Below are positions 25,356-35,059 of a stretch of DNA of 64,000 bases, one piece after another (position 1 is the stretch's first letter; each line of letters opens with the position of its first letter). Origin of the DNA: Bacillus shivajii (GTDB taxonomy: Bacteria; Bacillota; Bacilli; Bacillales; Salisediminibacteriaceae). Location of the stretch: positions 3,162,001 through 3,226,000 of the forward strand of contig NZ_CP084703.1 in NCBI RefSeq assembly GCF_020519665.1, read 5' to 3'. A program made the translations under genes and the position numbers. The notes under the pieces were generated by a model. The model made no database searches. It was given only the letters and a program-made list of their open reading frames with translations, and had not been told where the DNA came from.

Positions 25356-27308
25356 TTATCTATTGTGTGTACGGTTATCAATTTCCTCTTTAATACTACA
25401 TTTAAAGTCTTCTAAGGAAACAACTTCTGTTTCTTTTTGACCGTAACGTCGAACGTTTACACTATTCGTTTCAATTTCTTTATCTCCGAGAACGAGAATG
25501 TACGGGATCTTTTGCATTTGTGCTTCACGGATTTTATATCCGAGCTTTTCATCTCTCGTATCGACGTGAACACGTACTCCCGCTTTTCTCAACTCATCTT
25601 CAACTTTTCTTACGTAATCCATATGAACATCACTAACAGCAATTGCTTGAACTTGAACAGGGGCAAGCCATGTTGGGAATGCTCCTTTATACTCTTCAAT
25701 TAAGAAAGCAACGAAACGTTCCATCGTTGAAACAACACCACGGTGAATCACGACTGGACGATGTTCTTTTCCATCTTCACCAACGTACGTAAGATCGAAG
25801 CGGTTTGGTAAGTGGAAGTCTAATTGTACAGTTGATAACGTTTCGTCTTTTCCTAATGCCGTTTTTACTTGAACGTCAAGTTTAGGTCCGTAAAACGCTG
25901 CTTCTCCTTCAGCTTCAACGTACTTAACGTCCATGTCGTCCATCGCTTCTTTTAGAAGTGCTTGTGCTTTCTCCCACATCTCATCGTTATCAACATATTT
26001 CTCTGTATCTTCAGGGTCACGATAAGATAGGCGGAAGTAATAGTCTTCGATACCAAAGTCTTTATACACTGCTTCTATTAATTCAACCACACGAATAAAC
26101 TCTTCTTTCATTTGATCTGGACGACAGAAAATATGCGCATCATTTAACGTCATAGCACGTACTCTTTGAAGACCTGCAAGTGCTCCTGACATTTCATGAC
26201 GATGCATCATTCCTAGCTCTGCAATACGTACCGGCAAGTTGCGGTAACTATATAATTGATTTTTATAAATCATCATGTGATGCGGACAGTTCATTGGACG
26301 TAACACTAAATCTTCATTATCCATTTCCATTGCTGGGAACATGTCCTCATTGTAATGATCCCAATGTCCAGATGTTTTGTATAGATCAACACTTCCTAAC
26401 ACCGGTGTGTATACGTGATCATAGCCTAGACGTTCTTCAATATCAACAATATAACGTTCAATTGTACGACGAACCGTTGCACCTTTAGGAAGCCATAGTG
26501 GTAGACCTTGACCAACCTTTTGATTCACTGTGAATATTCCAAGCTCTTTTCCTAGCTTACGATGATCGCGTTCTTTTGCTTCCTCTAACAAGCGTAAGTG
26601 CTCATCAAGCTGTGACTGTTTTGGAAATGCTGTGCCGTAAATACGTTGTAACATTTTATTTTTGCTGTCACCGCGCCAGTATGCACCGTTAATTTGCATA
26701 AGTTGAAATTTCTTAATTTTACTTGTTGATGGCACGTGCACACCACGACAAAGGTCGAAGAATTCGCCTTGTTCATAAATGCTAATTGTCTCTCCTGCTG
26801 GAATATCTTCAAGTAGCTCTAACTTTAATTCATCGCCTATTTCCTTATAGCGACTCATTGCTTCTTCACGTGTTACTTCTACACGTTTAATTTCTAGGTT
26901 TTCATCAGCGATACGTTTCATTTCTTTCTCGATTTTTGGTAAATCTTCAGGTGTTAATGTATGCTCCATATCAATGTCATAGTAGAATCCACCTTCAATC
27001 ACCGGGCCAACACCTAGTTTCACATTATCAAACAGGCGCTTAACTGCCTGTGCCATCAAGTGTGCAGTACTATGGCGAAGAATTTCAAGGCCGTCATCTG
27101 AATCATATGTGATGATTTCAATGTTTCCACTTTCTTCAATCGGCGTTCTCAAGTCTACAAGCTCTCCCCCAACTTTTCCTGCTAGAGAGTTCTTCTTCAG
27201 TCCAGGAGAAATCGAAGCAGCTATCTCTTCTGTCGTCGTGCCTTTTTCAAACTCCTTTTTCGCTCCGTCAGGAAACGTCATAACAATTTGTTCTGCTACT
27301 TCTGACAT
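25356..27308 (-). CDS. thrS: threonyl-tRNA synthetase
   Basis: This 650-aa class II synthetase charges tRNA-Thr. It has the N-terminal TGS domain (about residues 5-65), the second additional (editing) domain with [15 protein letters not shown], the class II catalytic core with [14 protein letters not shown] (zinc-binding Cys) and [20 protein letters not shown], and a C-terminal anticodon-binding domain. AGGAGTGG precedes the ATG. It is transcribed alone behind a T-box leader, so uncharged tRNA-Thr induces it. Confidence 0.97.
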   Translation of the reverse strand: MSEVAEQIVMTFPDGAKKEFEKGTTTEEIAASISPGLKKNSLAGKVGGELVDLRTPIEESGNIEIITYDSDDGLEILRHSTAHLMAQAVKRLFDNVKLGVGPVIEGGFYYDIDMEHTLTPEDLPKIEKEMKRIADENLEIKRVEVTREEAMSRYKEIGDELKLELLEDIPAGETISIYEQGEFFDLCRGVHVPSTSKIKKFQLMQINGAYWRGDSKNKMLQRIYGTAFPKQSQLDEHLRLLEEAKERDHRKLGKELGIFTVNQKVGQGLPLWLPKGATVRRTIERYIVDIEERLGYDHVYTPVLGSVDLYKTSGHWDHYNEDMFPAMEMDNEDLVLRPMNCPHHMMIYKNQLYSYRNLPVRIAELGMMHRHEMSGALAGLQRVRAMTLNDAHIFCRPDQMKEEFIRVVELIEAVYKDFGIEDYYFRLSYRDPEDTEKYVDNDEMWEKAQALLKEAMDDMDVKYVEAEGEAAFYGPKLDVQVKTALGKDETLSTVQLDFHLPNRFDLTYVGEDGKEHRPVVIHRGVVSTMERFVAFLIEEYKGAFPTWLAPVQVQAIAVSDVHMDYVRKVEDELRKAGVRVHVDTRDEKLGYKIREAQMQKIPYILVLGDKEIETNSVNVRRYGQKETEVVSLEDFKCSIKEEIDNRTHNR

Positions 27309-27529
27309 TACAAATCCACTCCTTTTTATTTCTTATTAAATAATGATGTCTTCGGGTTGTGTTTTAAGCAATGTTCGCTTTTTTGAGGACCTTGCTAATT
27401 TTCTTTAGAGCGCCGATGTTGACTCTTCTTCTACAAGTAGTAGCACACTGAAGTTAATGGAGTCGCTGCCTTTCGCTTACCTACAACAACCACTCATTTC
27501 TATAACGGCACTAAACTTTAACAGATCTA

Positions 27530-27797
27530 AAAAACAAAAAACACCCGTCCCTCAAGCAAGGGACGAGTGTGTCACACGTGGTTCCACCCTAATTTCCAAC
27601 AGACAAATTAAGTGATTCGTCCATTGGCTTCATTTCTCCGTAACGGGGAGTCCCGTCAGTACATATTAAAGGCATACTCGTTCCGTACTGAAGCTCTGAG
27701 GTGGTAAACTTTATCTCGTACTAGGAAACTCACAGCATTTGTTTCCCTCTCTGAAAGCCGGTTGATCAAGCTCTTGTCCTCTTCATCACGTTCATAT
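27530..27797 (-). ncRNA. T-box leader of thrS
   Basis: On the minus strand the T-box core TAGGGTGGAACCACG is present, followed by a terminator (ACTCGTCCCTT with GAGGGACGGGTGT and a T-run). Upstream are the stem I landmarks GATGAAGAGGACAAGAG and CAGAGAGGGAA, and GTTTACCACCTC in which ACC is the likely Thr specifier. Gene context agrees. Confidence 0.93.
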
Positions 27798-27924
27798 TCA
27801 TGAATAATTGTTCAAAAAAGATTTCAATCGAACAATCATCTCTATGGATAGTATTATAATGACCTGTTTCTATAAAATCAAGTAGGCATCTATACAATTC
27901 CTAGAAAATGAACGTAACATACAT

Positions 27925-28782
27925 TTAAGCCTTTAATATTGACGGGTTTTCTTCGGAACGAATTTCAATTCGTTCTTCAAAAATTGAAAATAATGTCTGT
28001 AATAACCCTTCATAATTATGATTAGGATAAATGATTAACTTTTTTGGTGCTAAACTTACGGTTGGACTAATCACCCACTCAGAAAATGGTAACGGAGCTT
28101 CAAAGGATATTTCATTGGAACACCACTTCCTTAGCTCATCTTCTGTAATTTGTCTGCCATGATTGTCATACATCGCGATTGACTGATCAAGTAATAAATG
28201 AATCGTATGAATGCGCGGTTCATGAGCTTGTAAATAATCTCTACAAGAAGCAACCATCACTTGATAATCATGTTCAAGCTTATACTCATCAATCGCCTTT
28301 TCTACAACTTCAACAAGCTCTTCTTTCTTTTCCCGTAAGCGAAAACGAAGGAACGAATCAAACGAAAATTGTAATGAGTGATAAATAAATTGATCGTACA
28401 ACTTGTAAATTCCGTGTTGCCACTTCTTAAAGGAAACTTTTAGCGGTACTTCATTACTGCCCTTTAAAAATAGTTGCTTCGCATATTCTACAATCGCCTC
28501 GACTTCGTACGGGTCTTCATAATAGAAACCTTCTTTTACCCAGTCTCGAAGCCAAAGGGGGAGCTTTTCTTTAATTGTCACATTAGTTAGTACAGACGCA
28601 ACTTGGCTAGTATTTGCCCCATTTTTCTTAAGGCAAGGCAAGTCTATCTTTAAAAACGAATGATCCCCCTTATCTTCTATGAAAGCAAACTCCTTATCAC
28701 CGACAAACGTATGTAGTGAAAGGCATAGTTGATCGTAGAAGGCTTCACATAACTGAGTATCTTTAAATTGAATCGTTAACAA
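27925..28782 (-). CDS. ytxC: putative sporulation protein YtxC
   Basis: This protein of about 285 aa matches the YtxC family (FLRFRLREKKEELVEVVEKAIDEYKLE and DEYKLEHDYQVMVASCRDYL). It is encoded next to thrS and the dnaI region as in B. subtilis. The function is unknown; expression is linked to sporulation by annotation. TTG at 28782 is chosen because GGGAGGGG lies 6 nt upstream. A TTG at 28806 lies before that Shine-Dalgarno. No membrane segment or signal peptide is seen. Confidence 0.8.
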   Translation of the reverse strand: MLTIQFKDTQLCEAFYDQLCLSLHTFVGDKEFAFIEDKGDHSFLKIDLPCLKKNGANTSQVASVLTNVTIKEKLPLWLRDWVKEGFYYEDPYEVEAIVEYAKQLFLKGSNEVPLKVSFKKWQHGIYKLYDQFIYHSLQFSFDSFLRFRLREKKEELVEVVEKAIDEYKLEHDYQVMVASCRDYLQAHEPRIHTIHLLLDQSIAMYDNHGRQITEDELRKWCSNEISFEAPLPFSEWVISPTVSLAPKKLIIYPNHNYEGLLQTLFSIFEERIEIRSEENPSILKA

Positions 28783-28806
28783 CAGCAGCCCCTCCCAATC
28801 GTGCAA

Positions 28807-29265
28807 ATCGAGTTGAGAGTATTCATGTCAGTATCCTAAGTCAGCTATTCAACTCTTTCCTTTGCAAACATCTAATACATATATATGGTGGTGCTGTCCA
28901 ATTATGAATCATATCGAAGAAAAGTCTTCCTTCCTTGTTCACAAAATTTTCGGGGACCTGGTCCTCGAAAATTTGAGGAGGGGGGTTGTAACCATTAGGA
29001 TCGCCTGAAAATAAGCAATGTCAGTAATAGAAAACTTATTATTTTAGTCAACAAAGGTATTAGTAGTTCGTTCGCCTACATTCACGCTCGCTTTTACCCC
29101 TGGGCACAAGTGCGACTTATTCTCGCTCTAAATCGACTCACATGCTTTTTTCATCCGCCATGGTACGAAAATAACTTCACACGGATGTCTACCCTGAGAA
29201 TAAGTTTAATAATTGACCATTCGCTTTCCGTGGGCAAGCCCTTAACTTCCAAAGACAATACAAAA
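28807..29265. other. gene-free region between mqnC and ytxC with repeats
   Basis: No gene is supported. At 28945-28975 a near-perfect 31-bp palindrome (AAATTTTCGGGGACC, one base, GGTCCTCGAAAATTT) can form a 15-bp stem. CTCGCTTTTACCCCTGGGCA followed by CAAGTGCGAC at 29087-29116 is a partial copy of dispersed repeat family C, and ATTCGCTTTCCGTGGGCAAG near 29219 resembles the start of the 24051 repeat. Confidence 0.6.
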
Positions 29266-29268
29266 AGA

Positions 29269-29292
29269 CTGCCCTTATTAGAGCAGCCTTGA
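29269..29292 (-). terminator. mqnC terminator
   Basis: On the minus strand AAGGCTGC pairs with GCAGTCTT (one G-T pair), followed by TTTTTG. Confidence 0.75.
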
Positions 29293-29306
29293 AGTCTTTC
29301 ATTCTT

Positions 29307-30413
29307 CTAATTTTGCATGACAAAGTCTTTGTCTGTTGAAGATTCTCCTTCAAAGACACGCAATGTGTTGTATTTCGTATCACGTTGGGCAGGTGTTTTA
29401 CCTGCTTCGCGAATAAGACGTAAAATGAGGTTCGTATTTACTTTATGTGTCGCTCCCGCTGCAGACACAACGTTTTCTTCCATCATCGTACTTCCGAAGT
29501 CATTACAGCCGTAAGAAAGAGATTTCTTTCCTGTTTCAGCGCCCATCGTTACCCAAGAAGACTGGAAGTTTGCAATATTATCTAAGAAAATACGAGAAAT
29601 TGCTACGTTTTTTAAATACTCTCTTGGCGTCACTTTCTCTGCCTTCATATTTGTATTATCTGGTTGGAACGTCCAACTAATAAACGCTAAGAAACATTCC
29701 GTTTCATCTTGAGCGTCACGAATGCGCTCTAAGTGCAACGCACGCTCTTCGGCCGTTTCACCAAAGCCAATAACCATCGTAGCAGTACCATGCATACCGA
29801 CTTTCTTAACTGTCTTCATGCAGTCGATCCACTCTTCCCACGTTCCTTTTAGGCGGCTAATGCGCTTACGCGTACGGTTATCTAAAATTTCTGCGCCTCC
29901 ACCTGGAACAGAGTCAAGACCTGCTTCATGAAGTTGAGTCAGTACTTCTTCTAATGAAAGTCCTGAAACTTCGACCATTTTATAAATCTCTGCTGGTGAA
30001 AAAGAGTGCATCGTAATATCAAAACGCTTTTTAATTTCTTTTAATAAATTCGTATAATAGCTAAACGGCAAGTCCGGATTTGTTCCACCTTGCATCAAAA
30101 TTTCTGTACCATTTACATCGAGTGTCTCTTGGATTTTTTCAAAAATGACCTCATCGTCTAATGTATAGCCTTCATCATGTCCTGGTGGACGGTAAAAGGC
30201 ACAAAATCGGCAATATGTATCACAAAGGTTCGTATAGTTTACATTCCTACCGATAACAAATGTTGTAATTGGTTCTGGATGCCATTTTTGCATCATTTCA
30301 TTTGCAACTTCACCTATTTTTTCAACTTCATCACTCTCGTAAAGCTTCACCGCATCTTCAACAGAAATACGTTCACCGTTACGTGCACGGTCAAGAATAT
30401 GATCAATACTCAT
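29307..30413 (-). CDS. mqnC: cyclic dehypoxanthinyl futalosine synthase
   Basis: This 368-aa radical SAM enzyme of the futalosine pathway cyclises dehypoxanthine futalosine on the way to menaquinone. The [4Fe-4S] ligands are Cys64, Cys68 and Cys71 in CDTYCRFC, preceded by NVNYTNLC; HSFSPAEIYKM and FISWTFQPDNTNMK are typical of MqnC and its MqnE/CofH relatives. GGGGGAAG precedes the ATG. It is monocistronic. B. subtilis lacks this gene and uses the classical Men route. No other mqn gene is in the window. Confidence 0.92.
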   Translation of the reverse strand: MSIDHILDRARNGERISVEDAVKLYESDEVEKIGEVANEMMQKWHPEPITTFVIGRNVNYTNLCDTYCRFCAFYRPPGHDEGYTLDDEVIFEKIQETLDVNGTEILMQGGTNPDLPFSYYTNLLKEIKKRFDITMHSFSPAEIYKMVEVSGLSLEEVLTQLHEAGLDSVPGGGAEILDNRTRKRISRLKGTWEEWIDCMKTVKKVGMHGTATMVIGFGETAEERALHLERIRDAQDETECFLAFISWTFQPDNTNMKAEKVTPREYLKNVAISRIFLDNIANFQSSWVTMGAETGKKSLSYGCNDFGSTMMEENVVSAAGATHKVNTNLILRLIREAGKTPAQRDTKYNTLRVFEGESSTDKDFVMQN

Positions 30414-30681
30414 TAGTTACTTCCCCCATCCTGACAAAACATTGTTCATCTGACATTTTTTCATTCTTCTCCTATCGTAACATAGAACAATCATATTTTG
30501 CTGAAAAAAATGTATAGCAAATTTGTGAAAAGCTTCTTACGAATGACAAATGTTTAGCTATCCAAATATAGGTTGGAGGAGCTGAATTTATTCATTAGCT
30601 TATGAGAGAACCCCCAAAACATATGGCTGAAACCAATTTTTCATGGACAATCCCCCTCATACATAAGGAAATGACTCCCAA
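30414..30681. other. gene-free region between dnaI and mqnC
   Basis: About 270 bp without a supported gene or clear repeat. It must hold the mqnC promoter, but I could not place it with confidence. Confidence 0.5.
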
Positions 30682-30721
30682 ACAAAAAAAAGCTGTCCCA
30701 TAACGATACGGAACAACTTAA
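30682..30721 (-). terminator. dnaB-dnaI terminator
   Basis: On the minus strand AAGTTGTTCC pairs with GGGACAGCTT, followed by eight T residues. Confidence 0.85.
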
Positions 30722-30725
30722 TCAA

Positions 30726-31661
30726 TTACCCCCGCTTATTATCACCCTTCATCTCAATTACTTCATTGAGATGACGAATTCGTTCTAAAATTCGTTTGGC
30801 CTTTAATTTATCCATTTTTTCAACGCCACCGCGCTGTGTGTACGTTAAATGCTCTTCAAGCCCATCAAGGTCAAAGTTAGACGTATAAAGAGTAGGTAGT
30901 TTCTCCATCATTCGGTACTGTAACATTGCACCTAAAATATCATCGCGAATCCAGTTTGACATTGTTTCAGCACCAATGTCATCCAAGATAAGAACTTTTG
31001 CATTTTTTACAACATCAAGCTTCTTTTGATATGTTCCATCATTGATGCCATTCTTTAGTTCTCTGAAAAAGTCCGGAGCATAGACAATCATCGTCTCAAT
31101 TGAACGATCTGCAAGTTCATTTGCAATTGCACCAATTAAAAAAGTTTTTCCAACCCCAAATGGGCCATGAATATAAAGACCGTGTCCATTTTCACCAGGC
31201 TGAACGTTCACACTAAATTCCATTGCTTTAGTAAAGGCAATCGTCCTTGACGTATTATCCTCATGAAAATCATCAAAGCTAACATTGGTAATCTCTTTTG
31301 GAATATATAAACTTTGAATAAACGAGGCATGCCGTTTCCTTTCATCTTCTTTTCTTTTTAAAGGACATGCATTATACGTTAACTGAAGATCTTCATGATA
31401 GATTTGCAGTTCCGGCTGATGTCCTTTAATTAAATTCGGACATTCTTCTAATCCAGGACATTTGTCACAGTTTTCCCATTGAGACTTGTATTGGAACAAT
31501 TCATTCATCCCACGCTCGGTCTGTTCACTTGTAATCGATGGATGCTCATGCAAAAATGCCTGAACACGCTTATCTTGCAAGATTGTTTTTTTCATTTTTT
31601 CAAACCTTTTTTCAAAACCTCCACCAGACATTTCTTTGAGTGTTTTACCGATCGATTCCAT
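30726..31661 (-). CDS. dnaI: primosomal protein DnaI (helicase loader)
   Basis: This 311-aa AAA+ helicase loader places the replicative DnaC helicase on DNA. The N-terminal zinc domain uses Cys65, Cys68 and Cys74 with Cys99 (CDKCPGLEEC and NACPLKR). The ATPase has Walker A GPFGVGKT at 166-173, Walker B VLILDDIGAE and an arginine finger region. It begins 3 bp after dnaB, with its Shine-Dalgarno inside the dnaB end, so the two are translated together. Confidence 0.95.
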   Translation of the reverse strand: MESIGKTLKEMSGGGFEKRFEKMKKTILQDKRVQAFLHEHPSITSEQTERGMNELFQYKSQWENCDKCPGLEECPNLIKGHQPELQIYHEDLQLTYNACPLKRKEDERKRHASFIQSLYIPKEITNVSFDDFHEDNTSRTIAFTKAMEFSVNVQPGENGHGLYIHGPFGVGKTFLIGAIANELADRSIETMIVYAPDFFRELKNGINDGTYQKKLDVVKNAKVLILDDIGAETMSNWIRDDILGAMLQYRMMEKLPTLYTSNFDLDGLEEHLTYTQRGGVEKMDKLKAKRILERIRHLNEVIEMKGDNKRG

Positions 31662-31664
31662 GCT

Positions 31665-33074
31665 TTATCCCTCCCCTCGTTTCTTTTTCCTAAGCATTTC
31701 TTTATATTCAGCGGCTTTCTTTTTCGCTTCCATTAGTTCATCAGGTGATTCTTTTTCTTTATTCCAATTCTCATCTGTCATCCATTTTGGCAACGGTTCA
31801 GTCCGTACAGCATTTGAATATGATTTTTTTACAGATTGTTTTGGATCTTGTGTTTTGTTTTGCTTAAAATCTGTCCGTTTTTGATGCTCTTTTTTCGCAA
31901 GCTCCATCGCTTGTTCAACTGTTTCGATTTTTTTTCGACTCCAGTGACTTGCTATTTTAAATGCTAACGGCTTTGAAATCTTCTTATCATTAACAAGGGT
32001 AATGTATTCGAGCAACACATTGACGACTCCTGGTTCGAGCTTATACTCAAACATCAGCCGCTCAATCATGTCCAGCTCTCCCTCGTACACTTTTGCACCA
32101 CCACTTAATTCTTCTAGATATTCCATTGGGGATGTCGTCTCAAAGTATAAAATCTGTTTCTCTTTAGCAGTTTTTGGCGGCGTTTTTTGGCTTCTCAAAT
32201 GTTCAGGTTGCGTACGCATACCTAATTTGGGTGGTTGGTCCGCTTCTTTCATACGATAACGTCGCTTTGCTTGTTTTCGTAATTCCTCTTGGTCGAGCTC
32301 ATCCGTATGGAGCATCGCATCTTGGACAACTTTGGACATTTCTTGCGGGGTAAATTTATATAAAAATGCCATTTGTTTTATAAGACGAACGATAGAGTCC
32401 TTTTGAAGCTCTGCCTTTGAGACGAAAGGCGGCATATTTGCTATAAATTCAGTGTAATTAAACTGGTGATCCTTCATTTCATACTGACTATCCATTCCGC
32501 GTCCTTCAAGGGTATCATCTTGAGAAAGTGCTTCAATCATATCTGGGTGCTGGCTGGTCATTTCAGAAGGATGAACAGATGTAAACACTTGATCAAATGA
32601 CCTCGTCACAACTTCAAGTTCTTTATCTTCGATCGTTTCAATTTTAAAATAGTTTCTTATTTGAAGATACTGTTCCTTACTTCCAATGCGGTTATATAGA
32701 AAAACGCTAAGCATGTCATCATGAAAAAAAGCCTTCGCTGATAGTGGTGGGTGTAGCTCATAATAATAAATGATCTCATCTTCTCGCTTTTTACGGTACA
32801 CATTGAGTAACCCTATTGCTTCTAGCTTTTTTCTCTCCTCAAAAATAACATCGAGTGACTTATCAGTAAAGATCATTAATGTTTTATGTGAGCGCTCGAT
32901 CATTTTCCCTTTATTACGGTTAATTTCACTTGATAATGTCATATATAAGCTATATGCAAGCGATCCAATTAACGGCTGGTACAATAAAGTAAGAATATCT
33001 CTATCTGTTTCATGAAGCTGATCATTCATACATGCAATATAATGATCTGACGGAAGTATTTCTTTCCAATGCAC
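31665..33074 (-). CDS. dnaB: replication initiation and membrane attachment protein DnaB
   Basis: This 469-aa protein is the Firmicute primosome component (not the E. coli helicase of that name). It helps load the helicase at oriC and during restart and anchors the origin to the membrane. The N-terminal winged-helix region holds HETDRDILTLLYQPLIGSLA; the C-terminal DnaD-like domain has ALSKPLAFKIASHWSRKKI-type sequence (ISKPLAFKIASHW here). The tail is Lys/Glu-rich. The start is GTG behind AGGTGA. It forms an operon with dnaI, and nrdR lies upstream as in B. subtilis. Confidence 0.93.
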   Translation of the reverse strand: MHWKEILPSDHYIACMNDQLHETDRDILTLLYQPLIGSLAYSLYMTLSSEINRNKGKMIERSHKTLMIFTDKSLDVIFEERKKLEAIGLLNVYRKKREDEIIYYYELHPPLSAKAFFHDDMLSVFLYNRIGSKEQYLQIRNYFKIETIEDKELEVVTRSFDQVFTSVHPSEMTSQHPDMIEALSQDDTLEGRGMDSQYEMKDHQFNYTEFIANMPPFVSKAELQKDSIVRLIKQMAFLYKFTPQEMSKVVQDAMLHTDELDQEELRKQAKRRYRMKEADQPPKLGMRTQPEHLRSQKTPPKTAKEKQILYFETTSPMEYLEELSGGAKVYEGELDMIERLMFEYKLEPGVVNVLLEYITLVNDKKISKPLAFKIASHWSRKKIETVEQAMELAKKEHQKRTDFKQNKTQDPKQSVKKSYSNAVRTEPLPKWMTDENWNKEKESPDELMEAKKKAAEYKEMLRKKKRGEG

Positions 33075-33163
33075 TTTATGTCACCTAAATCCTTTCTAAT
33101 CTTTCCATTTAAAAAGAATACGTTCGTTCCTTATATAGAAACAATTAAACAGACGCAATATAG

Positions 33164-33192
33164 TAAAAATGGAGCAGTTTGCTCCATTTTTC
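33164..33192. terminator. nrdR terminator
   Basis: AAAAATGGAGC and GCTCCATTTTT form a perfect stem around AGTTT, so it would act in both directions. Confidence 0.85.
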
Positions 33193-33200
33193 ATTTTGTT

Positions 33201-33674
33201 CTAATTATTATTTTTTCCATTTTCACGATCTAGAAGCTCTTTTAACTCATCCACAAATACGTTAATATCTTTAAATTGACGGTAAACAGAGGCAAAGCGA
33301 ACATAAGCAACGTCATCAATTTTTGCGAGGTGCTCCATAACCATTTCACCTACATCGTGGCTAGCTATTTCTGATACGCCTTGATTACGAATATCTTTTT
33401 CAACTTCTTCTACAATCGTTTCAAGCTTTTCCAATGGGACTGGACGTTTTTCACATGCTCTAATAAGTCCGCGTATCATTTTTTCACGGCTAAACTCTTC
33501 ACGATTACCATCTTTTTTCACAACGATAAGCGGTGTTTGTTCAACTCTTTCGAAGGTTGTATAACGATAACCGCAAGCTTCACATTCTCTTCGTCTTCGT
33601 ATTGATTTTCCTTCATCACTCGGTCGTGAATCGAGAACTCTTGTCCCATTGTGTTGACAGCTTGGGCATTTCAT
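33201..33674 (-). CDS. nrdR: transcriptional repressor NrdR
   Basis: This 157-aa repressor of ribonucleotide reductase genes has an N-terminal zinc ribbon ([17 protein letters not shown], then [12 protein letters not shown]) and a nucleotide-binding ATP-cone domain (residues 49-139, [18 protein letters not shown]). It senses ATP/dATP. The length is typical. The position upstream of dnaB matches B. subtilis. Confidence 0.96.
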   Translation of the reverse strand: MKCPSCQHNGTRVLDSRPSDEGKSIRRRRECEACGYRYTTFERVEQTPLIVVKKDGNREEFSREKMIRGLIRACEKRPVPLEKLETIVEEVEKDIRNQGVSEIASHDVGEMVMEHLAKIDDVAYVRFASVYRQFKDINVFVDELKELLDRENGKNNN

Positions 33675-33748
33675 GTGTGATCATCTCCACTTTCTTTCAT
33701 TTTAAAGAAGATATAATAAATTAAAGGAGAAATTCTTCTAGAACGTGT

Positions 33749-34159
33749 TTAAAAATCGGATAACTTCTCACCGAGGCCTGTCCCAACAAATGTTAATCTC
33801 TTGTTCAAATCTTTATATAAACTTTGAACCACTTTGCTGCTATAACCAAAGTCTGTAAATAAAAATGTATCTGTTGAAACTGAAAAGTCTACAGCTGTAC
33901 GGAAAGGTTTAACCATAATAACTGTCCCAACAATTAAGGCTTTCTTTCCTTTATCAATACGTACGATAATTTCTCCATGTTCTTCAGATACTGAAGAAAC
34001 TGTAAAACCACTTCGCTGGTTAAACATCGCTTCAACTTCTTTTAACACTTTATCTTTTGTTGATTTGTAATAGTGTGTTTGTAATTTTTCATCGTAATGC
34101 TTCTCTGATGTTTCTGTATTTGTACTAAAAATGCGTTTAAATGTTTGCATTATTCCCAT
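33749..34159 (-). CDS. conserved cytosolic protein of unknown function
   Basis: This 136-aa protein has no membrane segment or cysteine cluster. It has an alternating beta/alpha pattern: KDKVLKEVEAMFNQRSGFTV, then GEIIVRIDKGKKALIVGTVI, then a C-terminal VQSLYKDLNKRLTFVGTGLG. Similar small proteins near speD/nrdR are annotated only as cytosolic protein. ATG 34159 has AAGGTGGG 7 nt upstream; an earlier ATG at 34171 sits on that site. No function is proposed. Confidence 0.65.
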   Translation of the reverse strand: MGIMQTFKRIFSTNTETSEKHYDEKLQTHYYKSTKDKVLKEVEAMFNQRSGFTVSSVSEEHGEIIVRIDKGKKALIVGTVIMVKPFRTAVDFSVSTDTFLFTDFGYSSKVVQSLYKDLNKRLTFVGTGLGEKLSDF

Positions 34160-34286
34160 TTTCCATCCCACCTTACCACTATTAAGAATAGCAAGAAATT
34201 AGCATTTGTTCAATCTTTATTAAAGGTTATTCTTTATATTATATAAAACAAAATAAAAAGGAGGTGACATTCACCTCCTGAAACGT

Positions 34287-34679
34287 TTATCGTTGATATG
34301 TTTTGAAAGCTTTGCTTTCGCCAACTTTTATTGGGCCGAGCCCTCTTGGTACTTCAACAACCTCAGTTGTTTTAGCATCAAGTTCTTTTGAAATATAATT
34401 TGAAGCTACATTCGGATCAATGCGGTCTCCACAAGTATAAACGTCTATACTTGCATAACCGTGTTCTGGAAAACTGTGGATCGTTAAGTGTGATTCACTA
34501 ATAATAACAACCCCACTTACTCCGTGAGGGGCAAATTTATGAAAAGCCACCTCTCGCACTTCTGCTCCAGCTTCTAACGCCGCATTAACAAATAATTTCT
34601 CAATGTACTCCATGTTATTCAATTTCTCTATGTTGCATTCCCATAGTTCTGCAATGACGTGACGTCCCATGGTTTCCAT
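34287..34679 (-). CDS. speD: S-adenosylmethionine decarboxylase proenzyme
   Basis: This 130-aa class 1B proenzyme supplies aminopropyl groups for spermidine. It cleaves itself before Ser63 ([11 protein letters not shown]), which becomes the pyruvoyl group; His68 and Cys83 (VYTCGD) are the processing and catalytic residues expected for the family. AGGGGGAT precedes the ATG. It lies downstream of gapB as in B. subtilis, but a terminator separates the two here. Confidence 0.96.
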   Translation of the reverse strand: METMGRHVIAELWECNIEKLNNMEYIEKLFVNAALEAGAEVREVAFHKFAPHGVSGVVIISESHLTIHSFPEHGYASIDVYTCGDRIDPNVASNYISKELDAKTTEVVEVPRGLGPIKVGESKAFKTYQR

Positions 34680-35016
34680 AAGAAATCCCCCTTTATTTAA
34701 AATTTCATGCCTTCTAAAGCATGGAGGACATTCATTACTGGGGGAAAGTTAGTCCAAAGAGGTCCTAACCCTTACAAGAATGTTCAAAAAGCAAAAACAA
34801 TAACCCCTTAATGTTCTTCTTTTTAAACACACTCTTTGCGTAATGATCCCGTTTGCTTTTTAATTGAAGTTCACGGAAAATAGTATACTTCGTTTACTAT
34901 GGATTTGCAATCACTTTTTTTTAAAACGGTTGAGCTCGCGACCTCCGTTAGTTCTTATCGTTTACTCGATGTACTTCACCTATTCGATACGAACTTCAAA
35001 AATTATTGGTAACAAA
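34680..35016. other. gene-free region between gapB and speD
   Basis: About 340 bp without a supported gene. CATGC and GCATG arms near 34707-34724 form a small hairpin close to the speD start. No riboswitch class was recognised. Confidence 0.45.
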
Positions 35017-35048
35017 CTTAAAAACCCGCCGTTTGGCGAGTTTTTAAG
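35017..35048 (-). terminator. gapB terminator
   Basis: On the minus strand CTTAAAAACTCGCC pairs with CGGCGGGTTTTTAAG across a short loop, giving a long stem that ends in T residues. Confidence 0.85.
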
Positions 35049-35059
35049 GATAAAGACAT

